DNA of 64,000 bases from positions 1,732,991-1,796,990 of the forward strand of contig JAACJK010000219.1 of assembly GCA_013368325.1 (NCBI GenBank), written 5' to 3'. Origin of the DNA: Ephemerocybe angulata. Its lineage: Eukaryota; Basidiomycota; Agaricomycetes; Agaricales; Psathyrellaceae. The notes beneath the pieces were generated by a model. It did not search any database, was not told the origin of the DNA, and saw nothing but the letters and a program-made list of their open reading frames with translations. A program made the translations under genes and the position numbers. This document shows, one piece after another, positions 1 to 13,513 of the stretch (positions within the stretch are counted from its first letter, which is position 1; each line of letters opens with the position of its first letter).

Positions 1-293
1 TCGCCCTTCTCAGCTAGTGCGACGAGGATCTTCTGGACGAGGGTCTTCTGCACCGCGCCCTTGAGGTTCGCAGCGACATCTACAGCGCCATATGGTCGAT
101 TCATCTAGTGATACCTGAGCTACACACGGTCTAGATGTCCTGAAAAGCCGCATATATTCACTGCTTTCAGGTATTCCAACACTTTATCCTCAGCTAGTAC
201 GATGTTAGTATTAGAAAACGAGGACTATAGATAAGCGAGAGTATTCTGACCTTCTTGTCCTTTCAGAACGGGGACCTTTGGTTTGGAAGCCAT
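1..293 (-). CDS. HOP2: HOP2/TBPIP homologous-pairing protein, 5' part only
   Basis: Hop2 with Mnd1 helps Dmc1/Rad51 strand exchange in meiosis, in the nucleus. Read on the minus strand, three exons join: ATG at 293 giving MASKPKVPVLKGQE, then DKVLEYLKA, then MNRPYGAVDVAANLKG followed by a KTLVQKILVALAEKG stretch. This is the N-terminal winged helix of the Hop2/TBPIP family, whose hallmark is an NRPYSAxDVxxNL-like run followed by a VxKxLxxLAEKG helix. Two introns with gt/ag ends lie at about 190-245 and 105-160. The rest of the gene, including the leucine-zipper region, is beyond the left edge. It is divergent from the CoA carrier gene across about 250 bp. The exon joins are my reading; the family match is strong. 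Confidence 0.75.
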
Positions 294-546
294 GTCAAGC
301 AGATGATGGTGGTTCAACTTCAGGAAAGGACGCGACGCGCCAGTTATGAGTCTCGTGATGGATGACGATGCTGACTAAGACAGACGGCTCCGTGTGGACG
401 ACGCAAGATCCGCCGGTTACCGACAAAAATCTAACCCCAACTTCCCCGGGATTGCGTCGGAAGGCGAGCGCATATTGGGCTTTCCTGGTTGGCTCTTATC
501 TCTTCCCCACATTTCGTCTCTCTCATCACTGTTTCAGCGTTCTTGC
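294..546. promoter_or_regulatory. Shared divergent promoter region, HOP2 and CoA carrier
   Basis: This 253-bp gap separates the two start codons of a divergent pair. Pyrimidine-rich stretches precede the 547 ATG. I see no clear TATA box or named operator. Calling it a promoter is inference from gene layout only. Confidence 0.4.
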
Positions 547-1759
547 ATGAACCCAGATGAACCCCAGGTCTCGCACATGAGTCCAAATGCCGCCTCTGCG
601 CCACCAGACAAGCAATCGCTTCATTATATCATTCGGTCGGGCCTCGCAGGAGGCATAGCAGGATGTGTCGTGAGTCTTCTAAACATGCATACTCATCGCT
701 TGCTTGAACTTGGTATCACAGGCAAAGACCGTTGTTGCACCTTTGGATAGGGTGAAGATTCTCTTCCAAGCATCGAACCCAGATTTCCAGAAATACGCAG
801 GTCCGTCGTTCGGTCCGTCGTAATAGGGGGCTTCAGACTCACAGACAACGCAGGAACGTTTACTGGAGCGTACCGTGCCGGAAGGGAGATATACCTGAAT
901 CATGGAATGCGCGGATTGTTTCGAGGACATTCCGCTACCCTCCTCAGGATCTTTCCATACGCCGCTATAAAGTTCATGGCATACGACCAGATTCATTATG
1001 TGAGTTAGCACTTTGCGTCATGCAATGAATGCCCGCTAACCTTTTATATTGGTAAGGTTCTCATGCCAACACAGGCTCAAGAGACTGGCGCGAAGCGCTT
1101 CCTTGCTGGATCTTTAGCGGGTATGTTTGTAACATTGTGTTCAGCTGAATGACTTTAACCCCCTCGCAGGTGTTACCTCTGTCTTTTTCACCTACCCATT
1201 GGACGTCATCCGCGTTCGCATGGCCTTTGAAACCTCCCCTCGTCTCGTCAATGGTGCCCCCGTCCATCCCTCCTTCCTCGCAACTGCAAGCCAAATGTAC
1301 AAGGAAGGTGCTCGCAGCCTCCCCCCGACCAGCTACTTTAATCGCTTTCCGATCCTCAAACTCTACCGCGGGTTCTCAGTCACTGTGGCCGGCATGGTTC
1401 CTTATGCAGGAGTATCCTTCCTCAGCTGGGGCTACCTAAGATCTACGTTCCTCCCCCCCGACAAAGCAATGCACAGACCACCGACGCCGATCGCGGATCT
1501 TGCAATAGGGGCTATGTCGGGCCTCGCTGCTCAGACCTCTTCATACCCCTTCGAGGTAATAAGAAGGCGGATGCAAGTTGGGGGTATCACCCGGCCGGAT
1601 CGGTGGCTTCGATGGGGCGAAACAGTAACCGCTATATGGAAATCCTCAGGCTGGAGAGGATTCTACGTCGGCCTTGGATTGGGCTACATCAAAGTCGTGC
1701 CTATGACGGCGGTCAGCTACACGGTTTGGCAGAGTTGCAAGCGATTGTTAGATATCTAG
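547..1759 (+). CDS. LEU5: Mitochondrial CoA carrier, LEU5/SLC25A16-A42 type
   Basis: An inner-membrane carrier of the SLC25 family; Leu5-type members are needed for coenzyme A accumulation in mitochondria. Five exons are visible: 547-669, 722-800, 854-999, 1057-1120 and 1170-1759. Each of the three carrier repeats shows its Px[DE]xx[KR] signature: [14 protein letters not shown] and PFEVIRRR. The segment [20 protein letters not shown] after the first signature is typical of the Leu5 branch. The start at 547 is the ATG in frame with the first repeat, giving a short N-terminal tail ([13 protein letters not shown]) as usual for this family. Length, about 335 residues, is normal. It is divergent from HOP2. 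Substrate assignment rests on family resemblance. Confidence 0.88.
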
Positions 1760-2155
1760 AGTAGAGCGGCTATGTAACAGTATGATACCAAGAAGCCATA
1801 TATAATATCCACGTCAATTTTTGACCCTTTCGCCGCGGCACTGGCAAATGCAGGACCATATGGCGCCATCATAAGTGAATGAGTAAGAGAAATGCCCGAG
1901 AGGTTCTCCTGATACCTCCATGTCCTAGCGGCCCCGGTCAGCACAATTGTGTAGCCCGAGGTTGCCTAGCTTACGAAAGGCGAAGCTAAGTAATCGAAAT
2001 GCTTTCGGACTTGCCTATACAAGCTTAGCCATCAAGGGTCTTCAGCCTCAGGGCTTAAAGGCACGGTTTGGAGAGCTCCCCGACGTGTCCTGTCTTATAC
2101 CCATCTGCGCTCATCCTTCACGACATTCTGCTTATCGTTTCTGGGACGCGGCGGT
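1760..2155. other. Intergenic, no gene seen
   Basis: Between the carrier stop and the Zn2Cys6 regulator start. It should hold the carrier 3' UTR and the regulator promoter. A small minus-strand open frame (1756-1944) has no coding character or family match, so it is not called. Confidence 0.5.
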
Positions 2156-4666
2156 ATGAATTCGGATTCAGGACAGGGGTCGAAGGTCAAGAAGACGCGG
2201 CGAAGGCTCAGGCTCAGTTGTGTCGAATGTACGAAGCGTCGACAGGTAAGTAATGGCTTCACTTTTCGTTCTTGGATTTGTTCGAAGTCAGTTCTTTGCT
2301 GCGTAGAAATGCGACAGGAGCCATCCGTGCGGTCTCTGCGTGGCGCGGGGTGTGGCAAACATGTGCAGGTGGGAGACAGTGCCCATGGCACGCCCCGCGC
2401 CATCCCGACCGCCAGAAACCGCGATACGGTATATAGATGGCATCGCTCAACACGATACGATTGTCAAGGACCTTCAGGATCGCATCGCAACTCTGGAACA
2501 GGCACTGGCAGAGCAGAGAGGAACCCCTTACCGCACAAGTCCCCCGTCAACCTCCTCATCAAGCTTTCGATCTATCCCTCTTCCTGATATACAGAAATCA
2601 CCGCCAGCTGACTGGGAGCTCATCAAAGATGCACCGAGGGAGACATCCACAGAGGGATCGCGCCAGGTCTCAATACCTCCCGTGGCAGCCACCTTCGACC
2701 CTCGTTACTCTGAAATCGACATTGCTTCAACGGTCGCTCACCCCCTTCCAACCTACCTCTATGAAAGCACCTCGACTCTAGCTCACTTATGTCTTGCTCA
2801 ACATGGCGAGTTTGTTGGCAGAGGGAGTCTCATCTGTGCCCTTCACTCAGTGAGCACTCTCCGCTGCTGTCGTTAGCCAGCCACCCTGATGCAAATCATC
2901 TAGATAACCAATCGTATGGCACCCCGGTTTATATATGCCAAATCGACAGACTCCATCTTCGAAGGCCGTGACAATATGGAACGGTTCTCGCCCCTCCCCT
3001 ACGCGTCACATACTGTGCATCAGCTGCTCTCGAAACTCCCTCACAAGGCAGCCTACGATGCTCTAGTGGAATCATACTTCTTCAACCTCAATTGGAGGTA
3101 CGGGATACCACGGCCATGGTTCAACCGTGCATCAGGGCAGATGTGGTCAAGATGGCACTCTTCCAATCACCTATCCTCTGAAATTAACGCCAACTTTCTG
3201 ACATTGGTGTTTTCTATCCTCGCTGCCGCGCCTCGTGATGACGAAATGGAAGCTTCCCTCGTCTTGTCATGCGACGACTACTTCATGTGTGCCATGATCT
3301 CTCGTCGAATCGCGGAGGACGACTACTTCAACACTCCCCGAGCTTCGACGATGGTATCACCGGCGGACGGTACTGTGCTCGGTTGCCTCGCTACCCCAAT
3401 CCTTGCCAGTTTCCTGTCGGAGCGGGGTCGCGTAAGCGAAGCCTGGAAGGTGGTTGGTAACGGTGTTAGAAACGCGCTGGCTGTCGGCCTTCATCGGGAC
3501 GCCAACTGGAAGCTTTGGCAAGTGATGTCACAAGAGGAAAAGATGCTTAGGAAGCGCGCTTGGTGGACGTTGTTCATCGCCGACAGGTGAGCCACCAATG
3601 CATTCTGGCGGCCTCTCTGAGCGTCTACTGAATGTGGGTATTCATATCTCTAGATGGCTGTCCTACATGCTTGGACGGCCGCACATGATTCGTGAGGAGA
3701 TGTACGATGTCGAACTACCTTCCTCTACCAATGAAGACGGGGCGTTCGACCTCTTTGGATTTAATCAACGAATCATGATTGAACTCGCGACCTTGCTAGG
3801 AGAAGCAATTGATTCAGTAAGACTTCTGCTCTTTGGCAAAGTACGCTTCGATAACAGGTGGTTTTCAGTGCTATAGTCCGGCATATCCTCATTGCGGCGA
3901 TTTCCTCGCGATGGACGCAAAGTTGGAAGCTTGGAGAAACTCCGTACCCCAAGAGTACCAAGAAAGTCTGGAGATAACCTCTTTAAGAGGTTACGAAGAC
4001 CCAGAAATATCCATCCTTGCGCGCCAAAGGTACATTCTCAACACCTGGTACTTGGCCTCGCGCCTCAAGCTGCACATCGCCTCAACAACTGGCCAACACC
4101 GTACGGGGCAAGTTCCCCACGATGTAGCGCGATCCAGAAAGACATGCATCAGCGTGGCCGTGGAGCTCATTGAGTATCAGTGCGACTTCCACGATGGGCT
4201 CATCGAGCAGTTCAGGGAGCGAGAGAGGCTTCATTACGCTTATCTGGCGAGTGGGTGGCTATTCCACGGATGCTTCTCCCTTTTCGAAGCTTGCGTCGCC
4301 CTCTTGGCCACGAAGGAGAGAGTTCCGTATCAAGATATGGTTCCCGGGGCGATGGAAGCGCTCGATAGGACGATGCAAGTCCTAACATCGACGGCAAAGC
4401 ATGAAGCGGGGAAGGGGGGTAGTATCGCAACCATGGCGATCAATGTCCTGCGGCCATTACACGAACAGCACTTCTCGGTGTCTCAAAACGGCGCGTCGCA
4501 GACCTCGGCCACCTTGCATGGCGGCTCGATGCTCAAAAGCCTATTTGACGGTCTTCAAAATGGGAATGCTGACCTGAATTGGTTAACGAGCATGTCTCGA
4601 AAGGAAGCAGCGCCTGAAGCTTTCCCGTATGGCCAGCCTGTGGGTTTCGCTGTAGCTCTGGGTTAA
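2156..4666 (+). CDS. Zn2Cys6 fungal-specific transcription factor
   Basis: A nuclear DNA-binding regulator with an N-terminal zinc binuclear cluster and a fungal-specific transcription factor middle domain. The cluster is split by the first intron (about 2247-2308): CVECTKRRQ joins KCDRSHPCGLCVARGVANMC, giving six cysteines in Cx2Cx6Cx5Cx2Cx8C. A short coiled coil follows (IVKDLQDRIATLEQALAEQ). The middle domain shows the usual YFFNLNWRYGIPRPWFN and GLHRDANWK-like motifs and continues as LGRPHMIREEMYDVELP. Further introns lie at about 2850-2904, 3588-3654 and 3817-3870. The stop is 4666. It is not next to an obvious metabolic cluster, so its targets are unknown. The exact splice near 2850-2905 is uncertain. 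Confidence 0.85.
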
Positions 4667-5309
4667 GAACCATTTGCTTCGGCCAGTGAGCGCGGGGATT
4701 CCGGGGATCGAGAGAGTGCAGCTATAGAAAATCCAACATATGGCATTATTGTGTTGTAGATAGGATGTGGAAGACGTGATGTCCGTTGGACATTTACGAT
4801 ATACCAGGGAGGTCTGTTTGAGGATACTGACTATGATAGGACATGTACATGTATGTATACTACTGCTTGCACGGAACTGGATTAATTACGAAGATTGTAC
4901 AATTTCTGCTTCGCGTTTTCGCTTTTAATTGACGCTTGAAATGGGCCCCCACATGACTATGGCTCTCCATTCCAGGACCTGAGAAATCAGAAGTCGTTCT
5001 GGATCGCGGTTCCTGCAGGGTCTAAGATGTTGAGACTTTGGGGCACTACCTGAGGGGTAAGACAAGTGGCAGACAAGGTTGCCGGGTAGATTCTAATAGA
5101 ATTGTAGTGGGGGAGGGAGAGTTTCTGACTTTGTGTTGCCTCGGAGGGGACCCGGAATGGAAGTCGTGATCGCATTGTTCTGCTGCCGAGAGGAAAGCAT
5201 CTTTGCTCACGAACACCCACAACGCCAAATGTCCTTATAGTCCCTCATTCATTCCTATTGACTACGTCGTCATCGTCGTCCTTGTCGCCGCTGGTCTGTG
5301 CTCACCACT
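4667..5309. other. Intergenic, no gene seen
   Basis: AT-rich 3' flank of the regulator followed by a pyrimidine-rich stretch before the ankyrin gene ATG. Small minus-strand frames at 4987-5228 have no recognisable product. It probably carries the terminator of one gene and the promoter of the next. Confidence 0.45.
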
Positions 5310-8300
5310 ATGCCCGTCCCTCTGCGGACTCCGTACAGCAAGGCAGAGGCGAAGTACAATGTTATCACAGAGTGTCAGTCCCCGTTTCCTTGTGCGGTTG
5401 GCTGGTATACTGACTGGCCTTCTAGTTCCCAAGCTTGGACTTCATGAAGCGGCGGCGTCTGGAAACCTTGGATTAGTAGAATACGCTCTCGATCATGGCC
5501 AGCCCGTCAACTCGGTCCTCGATGGCGTCCTACCCCTGCACGCTGCTTGTGCGGGTGGCCATATCCAGGTGGTGAAGTTGCTGATTGAGCATGGAGCGGA
5601 TGTTAATGCCCCGCGGTGAGTCCTCTTAATATGCCTTTCTTCGTTTAAATGTTCTAAGCACATATATTGTCTGTCTTAGACTCCCTCGACGCTACTTTAA
5701 TGACAGAAACCGTGATGCATCGGCCCCCATCGTCGGTACCTCGGGATCAACACCACTCCACTTCGCTGCTGCTAATGGCAACACGGACGTTGTTACCCTA
5801 CTCCTCCTCCATGGTGCCCAAGCTGAGCGGCCGGACAAGTATGGTGTTACTCCCGAAATGCTAGCCCGCGACAACAATTGGGTCCAATGCGCTCAAGTCC
5901 TGCGAGAGTGGGTGATTAATAAGGATCGTGACCTTAGGGAAAGGGAAGAACTGCTGAGCAGGGATGGCGCTGGTGCGGCCTCACCATCAGCGAACGTAAG
6001 CCATGAACATTCTATGGAACCAGAAACCCCTTCTACCCGTCGACGATTGCATGTCAAGCACTCAATTGATACTGCACTGAATATCTTGAAGGCCTCGAGC
6101 CAAGCCGACACCTCTCTGCGACCACAGCATCACACACACACGAGCACTTCCCCACCACCATCCCCTTTCAGACCCTTTGGGGAATATCCATTTAACCCTG
6201 ATGCAAATGGCAGTTCCTGTCCCCTTGATTCGGGGTGGAGTCGCCGACCATCCCTTCCCCAGATCCAAGCACCAGCGCCTGGAGAGCCACCCCGCCGTAA
6301 GGCAACAGTACCCGCACCATCTCCAATACAGCGGCGCCCTCGGTCTGCTGGTACAGGAGCCGATCGCCCCCAAGAACATGATGCTGCCTACCTTCCATAC
6401 GGACGGGGCGGGCAAGGACGGAAGCTGGCGACCAAGATATCACTTTTGTTTAAAAAGGGTCAACACGGTGACCCATCTTTTGAGCATCAGAACGCAGTTC
6501 ACTCAGCGCCGACCACCCATCCTGCTCCCACCCCAGCGTCTGCTTCGACCACCACCCTTCCCATAGCCTCGACATCTTCTCTGAAAGGGCGGTCTGTCAC
6601 TCTCGATAATAGCTATGATCCTTCCAGCTCTTCCCGCCTTAGGAACCATGCGTCCAGTGACGCGTCAATTAGACCCCACAAGATACTACCCGAGGTCAAA
6701 CCCCTGCAGCCCCCATCGGCATCGTTTCTCGAATTTGATAACAGTGGACCACCTTCACCCGCACGACCACCACCATCACCTGCGCGGCCGCCCCTTCCGT
6801 CGGCTGTCGACTTACACAACGCCCTCGCACAGCATGGACGAGATCGCTCTAAATCCAATGCAACGAATACAAGTACACTGTCCAGCGGAGACCTGAGCTC
6901 GCCAGAGCTCTCACCACCTATATATGGTTCATTCCCCCGTCCCTCTGTTATGCGTGCGCATGATACCCTTCGCCAGCGCTCGGGCTCTGCATCCAGTAGG
7001 GTGCTAGACATGGATGAAAACGATTTGACAGACCAATTGTGGGGCCAGAATAACATCAACGAAGACGGGAAGGCGACAGTACGGCCAGGAATTCTTCGAG
7101 CTCACCATCGCACGGGTTCATCAGGACAGTCTTCGACGCCTCTACGCGCTCTAAGGTTTGATTCTGCTCCAAGTGGAGAGCGTAATCGGAAGGAAACCAG
7201 CCTTTCGGGCAGTCCAGCTAGCGTTCACACCCGACTACACCCGACTGCCAGCTCAAGCTCGCTACGCAATAGAACTGACGTCGCAGATTCTACTCGAGAA
7301 CTATCGCCCCCCGTCAGCGCTCGCAGGTTTCACGATAGTTCTCCTGATAGGTTCGACGAAGAAGACGAAGAACAAGATTATGGTCAACAGCTTCCATCGT
7401 CTCGACTTGCTCCTGTGATAGACGAGGATGGCGAGGAGCTCCATCCACCGTCAGCGTTACTATTGCGGCAACGTGGGCTGTCCGTTGGAAGCCAGCCGGA
7501 CACGCCACTTTCTCCAATAGATATCCAAGATAACGGATACGACGATCATATATCGTCGGAATTCTTGTCCAGTGCTCTACCGCCTCGTCTCATGGCTCAA
7601 AATTCAGTATCGGCGGAACACCAGCTCAGCGTGCCCGATTTGGATCGCCGAGGAAGAGGTGACTCTTTGAGTAGCACCAGCACGGCGGACAGCGGGACCA
7701 TGGCGCAGTCCAGTACTACGAGCGGGTCGACCATGGACAGTGGGACAAGTGTCTTCGTCCTCACTCCTGCTAGTGATGGAAACATTCTCTTACCCAGCAC
7801 AGCCCAGGTCCTAGTTGGCGAAGACCATTTCAAAGATAGTCTCTCGGACAGTGACCAGGATCGTCACAAAGGTCACCTTAACGTCCCTGTACCCTCCCGC
7901 ATCCAGACCCAGACGTCGACACGCAGTACATTGAACGAGCGCCGCGCCCACTCACCTTTGGACATAGACATCACGTTGATCTCCTCCCATGCCCAAGCCG
8001 AAGCATTGGTCGAACGGACTCGCCAAGACATTCTAGATTTGGCGAGTGGCCAGGAGAAGAATCTTTCGACATCGACTACTATGGGACCAACGCCCCTCAG
8101 TGCCAAGCTTGCGGCGCTTGGCGAAAGTCTCGCCTTAGAGAGGAAGTTACGAGAGCAGGAGAAACTTGGTCCCGCAAGCAAGGAGAACACTAGCAGTGTT
8201 ACACCTTCACCTCTACGCCCAGTGCCCCAATTCGACGAGCGCTCAAACGTTGCAAGGAACGGAGTAGAAAGGCAACTTAGTTTGGAGACGAAGGTGCGGC

Positions 8301-8907
8301 CGAAGACGAAAGCTAAGCCCAAAGATACGCGGAGACCTTCCACCGCTGACGGCTGTAAGTATCACATTGCCTCTTCTGAAGAAGATTACTCATGTGCATC
8401 ACAGTGACATCGCGCAGCATCTCCAACTCTTTCTTCCCTGGGGGTGAGCAACCAAGACACCATGCTTCGCTTTCCGTCTCGCCTCCCACTCTTGGTCCAA
8501 CGTCGAGCTCCTACGATAACCGGGAGTTCTTCTCCGCACCTCACCACCGAACCAACGCACCTGGCACCAGTCCCAACTCAGGACAGCCGCCTTTCGAACC
8601 ACTTACCGCGCCCCCTCTTCTGAAAACACGAATCCGCAAGGAGCTGGATGGGGACTCATTGAGCAGAGTCAGCTCCGCGGAAGGGGTGGAAACCGAGACG
8701 GAGTGCGCTGGCCTCTCTCCTCCGGCTACACCTGTCAATGGTCGCAAGAAAGAAACGGGTACCCGCTCGTCCAGCGCAAAGAAGCTGACTAGGATGGGTT
8801 TCTCCGCTACAGATCAGTCCCAGTCCGTCGCACGTTCGAACCAGCCTGCTGGAAAGCGGTTTGGAGGACTGAAATCCATTATGCAAACACTGAAAGGGAA
8901 ATCATAA
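5310..8907 (+). CDS. Ankyrin-repeat protein with long disordered tail
   Basis: A protein of about 1,120 residues with two distinct parts. The N-terminus starts MPVPLRTPYSKAEAKYNVIT and runs directly into about three ankyrin repeats: LGLHEAAASGNLGLVEYALD, PLHAACAGGHIQVVKLLIEH and PLHFAAANGNTDVVTLLLLH. Introns lie at about 5372-5425 and 5617-5680. The remaining 900 or so residues are rich in Ser, Pro, Thr and charged residues, with no folded domain that I recognise. A third intron near 8353-8407 joins this part to a C-terminal exon ending in GGLKSIMQTLKGKS. The ATG at 5310 was chosen because it is the one that splices in frame into the first repeat. Ankyrin repeats suggest protein binding; the partner is unknown. 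Confidence 0.8.
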
Positions 8908-9381
8908 TCCCCCTCCACATTTCTCGATCTTGTTCGACATCCTAACCTTCTTCTTCTTCTGTGCCCTGTACCGGTACCACCGGCTGTTGTTTTCGTTTTT
9001 ATCATTTGGCTCTGCACATTTTTATGCTTCCTGGTTTATGTATTGTCAGCCTTCTGTTCTCTGTCGTTGCGCTATCTTTCGGCTGTGTGTTATTATTCCA
9101 TTATTTCCCGTCCTTTATCATCTGCATTTGTAAAATATGTACCACGTCCTGTCTTTGTTCGCTGTGTATTCTCGTAGGCGACCCTCTGGCATCTCTATTC
9201 ATGTAAATTGATTCAAAGTCCTGCCCTGCGGTCACGTAGCCCCTAAGAGATATCACGAGACAGGGCCGCGCTAAATGATAACCGAGTCCCCGGACCCGTC
9301 ATCTCGTTTCTGAGCCGGCGCTAGTCGATTACTTCTTACCTTAGGACCAACCCAGACTCCTGACTCCTGAGGACACCAGCT
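8908..9381. other. Long T-rich 3' region and PEX1 upstream
   Basis: About 300 bp of strongly T-rich sequence after the ankyrin gene stop looks like a 3' UTR. The rest is the PEX1 promoter side. Short hydrophobic open frames here arise from the T-rich composition and are not called. Confidence 0.45.
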
Positions 9382-12300
9382 ATGCCGCGGAAAGCTCGCA
9401 TTCACTTTGTTTCGCTCAGGTCATCTCTTGTTAATCTTCCAATCTCGATCTATGGTCCTCTTCTAGAGCGGGGAATCGTGAGTTCTAATGCGCGTCTTAT
9501 CTTCCATACCACCTGACAAGACATTGCGCTATAGAGACCCCAGAACCTTGCTGTTCATCTTACCTTGGTACAGAGGAACGGGCAGAATGCACCCTCGAAA
9601 GTAGAAGCGTATGTTGGCTGGACCGGAATGGCATCTGCTTCTTCGCTTGCCCACTTCCAGGCGGCGCAAGCTGGCGACTCTGCCGGGTTTGAGACCATCG
9701 AGATCGACCCACAGTTCTGTCAAGGATTGGGGCTTGCCCAAGGAGATCTTGTACGTTGTCCATCTGGCATGTCCCGTTGCGAAAGGGCCTCATTCTGGGG
9801 TGGTATGTTAGGTCGAGATTGGGTTGCTTCATGACCTTGGCGTTGCGCAATCGGTCGCGACTGAACCGGTGACCTCTGATGACTGGGAAATTATTGTGTG
9901 TACGCCATTTTCTATTTGCGAACATAGCTAACTTGTTGGTAGGAAATCCACGCGTCGTTGGTGGAATCGACCCTACTTTCTCAAGTGCGAGTCGCGAAAG
10001 TTGGTCAAGAGATAGATGTATGGGTAATGGGAAGGACGCGAGTTCGTCTCATCGTGAGTGAGTTGAAACATCCCTTGGACGCTTACCTGCCCCAGATACT
10101 GACACGGTACGAACAGCCGGAATTGACCCAGCCAAAGGGAACGCGCTATTGCTCACCACAAACACCGAGGTCAGCATTGCGCCCAAGCTTCACAAGAGCA
10201 CGGCGCTGCTGTCTGGGAAAGATGCCTCCAACTCGAAACAGCGCGTGAACAAACCTGTCCCGACAGGAAGCACGGTCTCAGAAAGGCAGGCGCCAAATAA
10301 TTCGTCCTCGAAGACTCTGCGTGTCCTTCCTGCCCGCCTCGTCAGTACAGTAGCATTCCCAGAGCCCTCAGGCACAGAGTTTCTGTCCTTCATTGCACCC
10401 AACACCTTCGGAGATCAACCACCAGCAACCACAGAAACCAAGGTCAAATTCCGTCGAGGTCAACTTCGACGTCTTTCGCCCCCTTCAGATCCCTCGTCTT
10501 CAGAGGCTGCACCTCAAGATACCTCCCTGAAGAGCCTGAACTTAGGATCAAGTGCAGGCGATAAAGCGGAAGACAAGTCAGGGTCTACTGGTGGCAAGGA
10601 TATCCTCATTGCATTGCACGAAGACATTCCGCCTCACCATATTATCCTTTCTGCACTCCCTGAAGGTGTCGAAGAATGGGATCTCGTCCGGTGAGTAACG
10701 AGGAAGCCTTCCTTACAGCTATAAGGCTCATAACCAGACAGAGTCTCCGCTGAGGATGACACATTTGAAGTTGCTTCCAACCACGACCCGTCATGCCTTG
10801 AGTCCCCAATGTTGTGAGTTCACCAACATGTCATGCAGAACTGAACGCTTAAGCTGATGTTTGTGAGACCCGTTCATTCTCCTACATTTTTGGCTGGTGT
10901 GGGTGACATTTTGGGCCGCTGTACGGAGTACTGCATTCGAGAATACTTGGGCCAAGCGGACAGGCCTTCGGTGTATGGAGGTACAGGAACATCTACCTAC
11001 TCCCCCTCTCCGTGACTCACATGGAGCCGTATCTGTAGTGTCAGGATTACTGGTAACAGGAAGGCAGGGGGCGGGCAAGACTTCCATCGTTCGTGCGGTC
11101 GCAAAATCTCTCCAAGAGAATCCAGAAACCCTCGCATACACATACTATATCGACGTCTCACGACACACAGAGCAGCCAATAGCGACCGTCAAAGGGTTAT
11201 TCACCTATTGGTTCGATCGAGCATCGTGGCACAGACCGAGTGTCTTGATTCTTGATAACCTGGATAAACTCCTCAGTGCAGAGGTTGAGGTGCGTGGATT
11301 ATCACGGGTAAATACCTATCTACTTACTGATAGACTGCAGCACGCAGACTCGTACCGCTCACGCCTTCTCACAGAAGTCTTTATCAGGCTTTTCTCTTCG
11401 TCGTATCGCACTACACCTCAGAACTCACAGGGCATTCTTCTCATCGCAACTGCGAGCTCAATGGCTGCTCTACACTCGCGAATAAACACATCACATATTT
11501 TCAAGGAGGTTGTGAACGTCAAGCCTCCCAACAAGGATGCGCGGAAGGACGTAAGTATCTTCGTTATCCTCTTTGCCCCACTGTATACAGCACTAACTGC
11601 CCAACTCTCAAAAGATTCTATCGAGGATTGTCAAAGACCGTCTCCAGGTCACAGGGGAAATTCAGCAGAGCGCTAATCTCAACTTCTCTGGCCTTGCTAT
11701 GCAAACAGAGGGATACTCGGCGTCAGATCTGCAAGACTTGGTTTCTCGAGCAATGCACCAGGTTGCGATTCGTTTAACGAATGACCCGAATTCAGCAGTG
11801 AGTCTAAATTTGTGTTTCGGCATTCTAGTGTTCTCAATACGACTAGGGCGAGCTTTCCTACGAGGACTTCACGTCTGCCCAGGCAGATTTCGTTCCGTTG
11901 ACCCTTCGAGACGTGAAGTTGGAGAAATCTGACACCTCCTGGAATGATATTGGAGGTATGCCTGTGATGACCACTATTCCAACATGCCACCCGTGAAACT
12001 GATTCATTCTATCTAAGGCCTCTTTGAAACACGGCAAGTTCTACGGGAGACTCTAGAGTGGCCTACGAAATATGGTCCCATCTTCGCCCAGTCTCCGTTA
12101 CGTCTGCGTTCCGGGTGAGCGGTGTAGATCCTCTTCAAAAGGATGGTTACTGACAATACGTAGTATTCTGTTGTACGGCTATCCTGGTTGTGGAAAGACC
12201 CTGTTGGCCTCTGCCGTGGCGAAGGAGTGTGGTCTCAACTTCATCAGTGTCAAGGGACCCGAGATCTTGAATAAATACATTGGTGCCAGTGAAAAGTCGG

Positions 12301-13481
12301 TGAGTCAATAGGAGCCCTGCCCTCATTTCTCCTTCTGACAGCACGTTCTCCAGGTTCGCGACCTCTTTGAGAGGGCTAGCGCAGCGAAACCTTGTGTCCT
12401 GTTCTTCGATGAATTCGACTCAATAGCACCCAAGAGGTACATTTACACCCTGGAGCTATGGTTCGCGGCTAACGCCTGTGCAGAGGACACGACTCTACTG
12501 GTGTCACTGACCGAGTAGTTAATCAGATGCTGACACAAATGGACGGTGCCGAAGGCTTGGATGGAGTCTACGTCTTAGCTGCTACGAGGTATGGGCATGA
12601 TCCATAATTGCCGCGCGGTCGAACTAACTTTCCTGTAGCCGTCCAGACCTCATTGATTCAGCGCTGCTTCGTCCAGGACGTCTTGACAAGTCCATTCTCT
12701 GCAATATGCCTGACTTCGAAGACCGCAAGGACGTCAGTACTACCCAGTGATATGTATTCTAGGAACTGTCTCACCCTTTACAGATCCTCCAAGCGGTTGC
12801 TCGGAAACTATCAATCTCACCAGATACCAATTTCGATCGGATATCAGAGTTGACGGAGGGCTTTTCTGGGGCTGACTTACAGGCACTCCTGTATAATGCT
12901 CATCTGGACGTTGTTCATGCGGCCATCGAAGCTGCACCGTCCTCGGACGATCAGCGAAGAGATGACGATGAAAAACCACTCAAGTATCATATTTTTGGAG
13001 GGGACTCGGAAGGGAAGGTGATGAGCCGCGCGGAGTCTACAGCATTCGAACGCCGTGTAAGTCTGAAAAAGGGCAATTTTCACTGCTTTGTGCTCATCCG
13101 TTATACAGCTCCGACAGATACAGTCCAAAGCATCTGCCAGCCTGTCAGCCTCCAAGAAGCGGGAAGGGCAGTTAGCTATACCCGCGAAAGCCAAGGTATT
13201 GTGCATCAATTTGGGGATGGTTTGTGTCTAACCTTATCTGCTTCGTAGCACGAAATTCTCGAGGAAAACATTGTTAGTGCCTTGAAGGGGATGAGGTCTT
13301 CCGTTCCCCCAGACGAACGGCGACGCTTGGATCGCATGTACGTCAATCCTTTTCCATTGAGGCCCGAGAGAGCCCGACTAATGTTGCGTTCAGTTACAAG
13401 GAGTTCGTGTCGGATAGAAGTGGAGAACTTCCTGTACCTCCGGAAGGTGTGGGCATCGGCAACAGGGCTACACTAGCATAG
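9382..13481 (+). CDS. PEX1: PEX1 peroxisomal AAA-type ATPase
   Basis: Pex1 with Pex6 forms the AAA motor that pulls ubiquitinated Pex5 from the peroxisome membrane. The spliced N-domain begins [20 protein letters not shown] and contains [16 protein letters not shown] and [20 protein letters not shown], both typical of the Pex1 N-terminal double-psi-barrel region. D1 has a Walker A (GRQGAGKTS, near 11060) and a degenerate Walker B ([11 protein letters not shown]). D2 is canonical: [18 protein letters not shown] near 12180, [14 protein letters not shown] as Walker B, and [20 protein letters not shown]. The protein ends [15 protein letters not shown] at a stop at 13479-13481. At least ten short introns interrupt it. 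The stop is only 32 bp from that of the convergent decarboxylase, so the transcripts probably overlap. Exons between 10694 and 11040 are less certain. Confidence 0.9.
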
Positions 13482-13513
13482 ATACACATTTACATGAATA
13501 CAGCATTTTGACT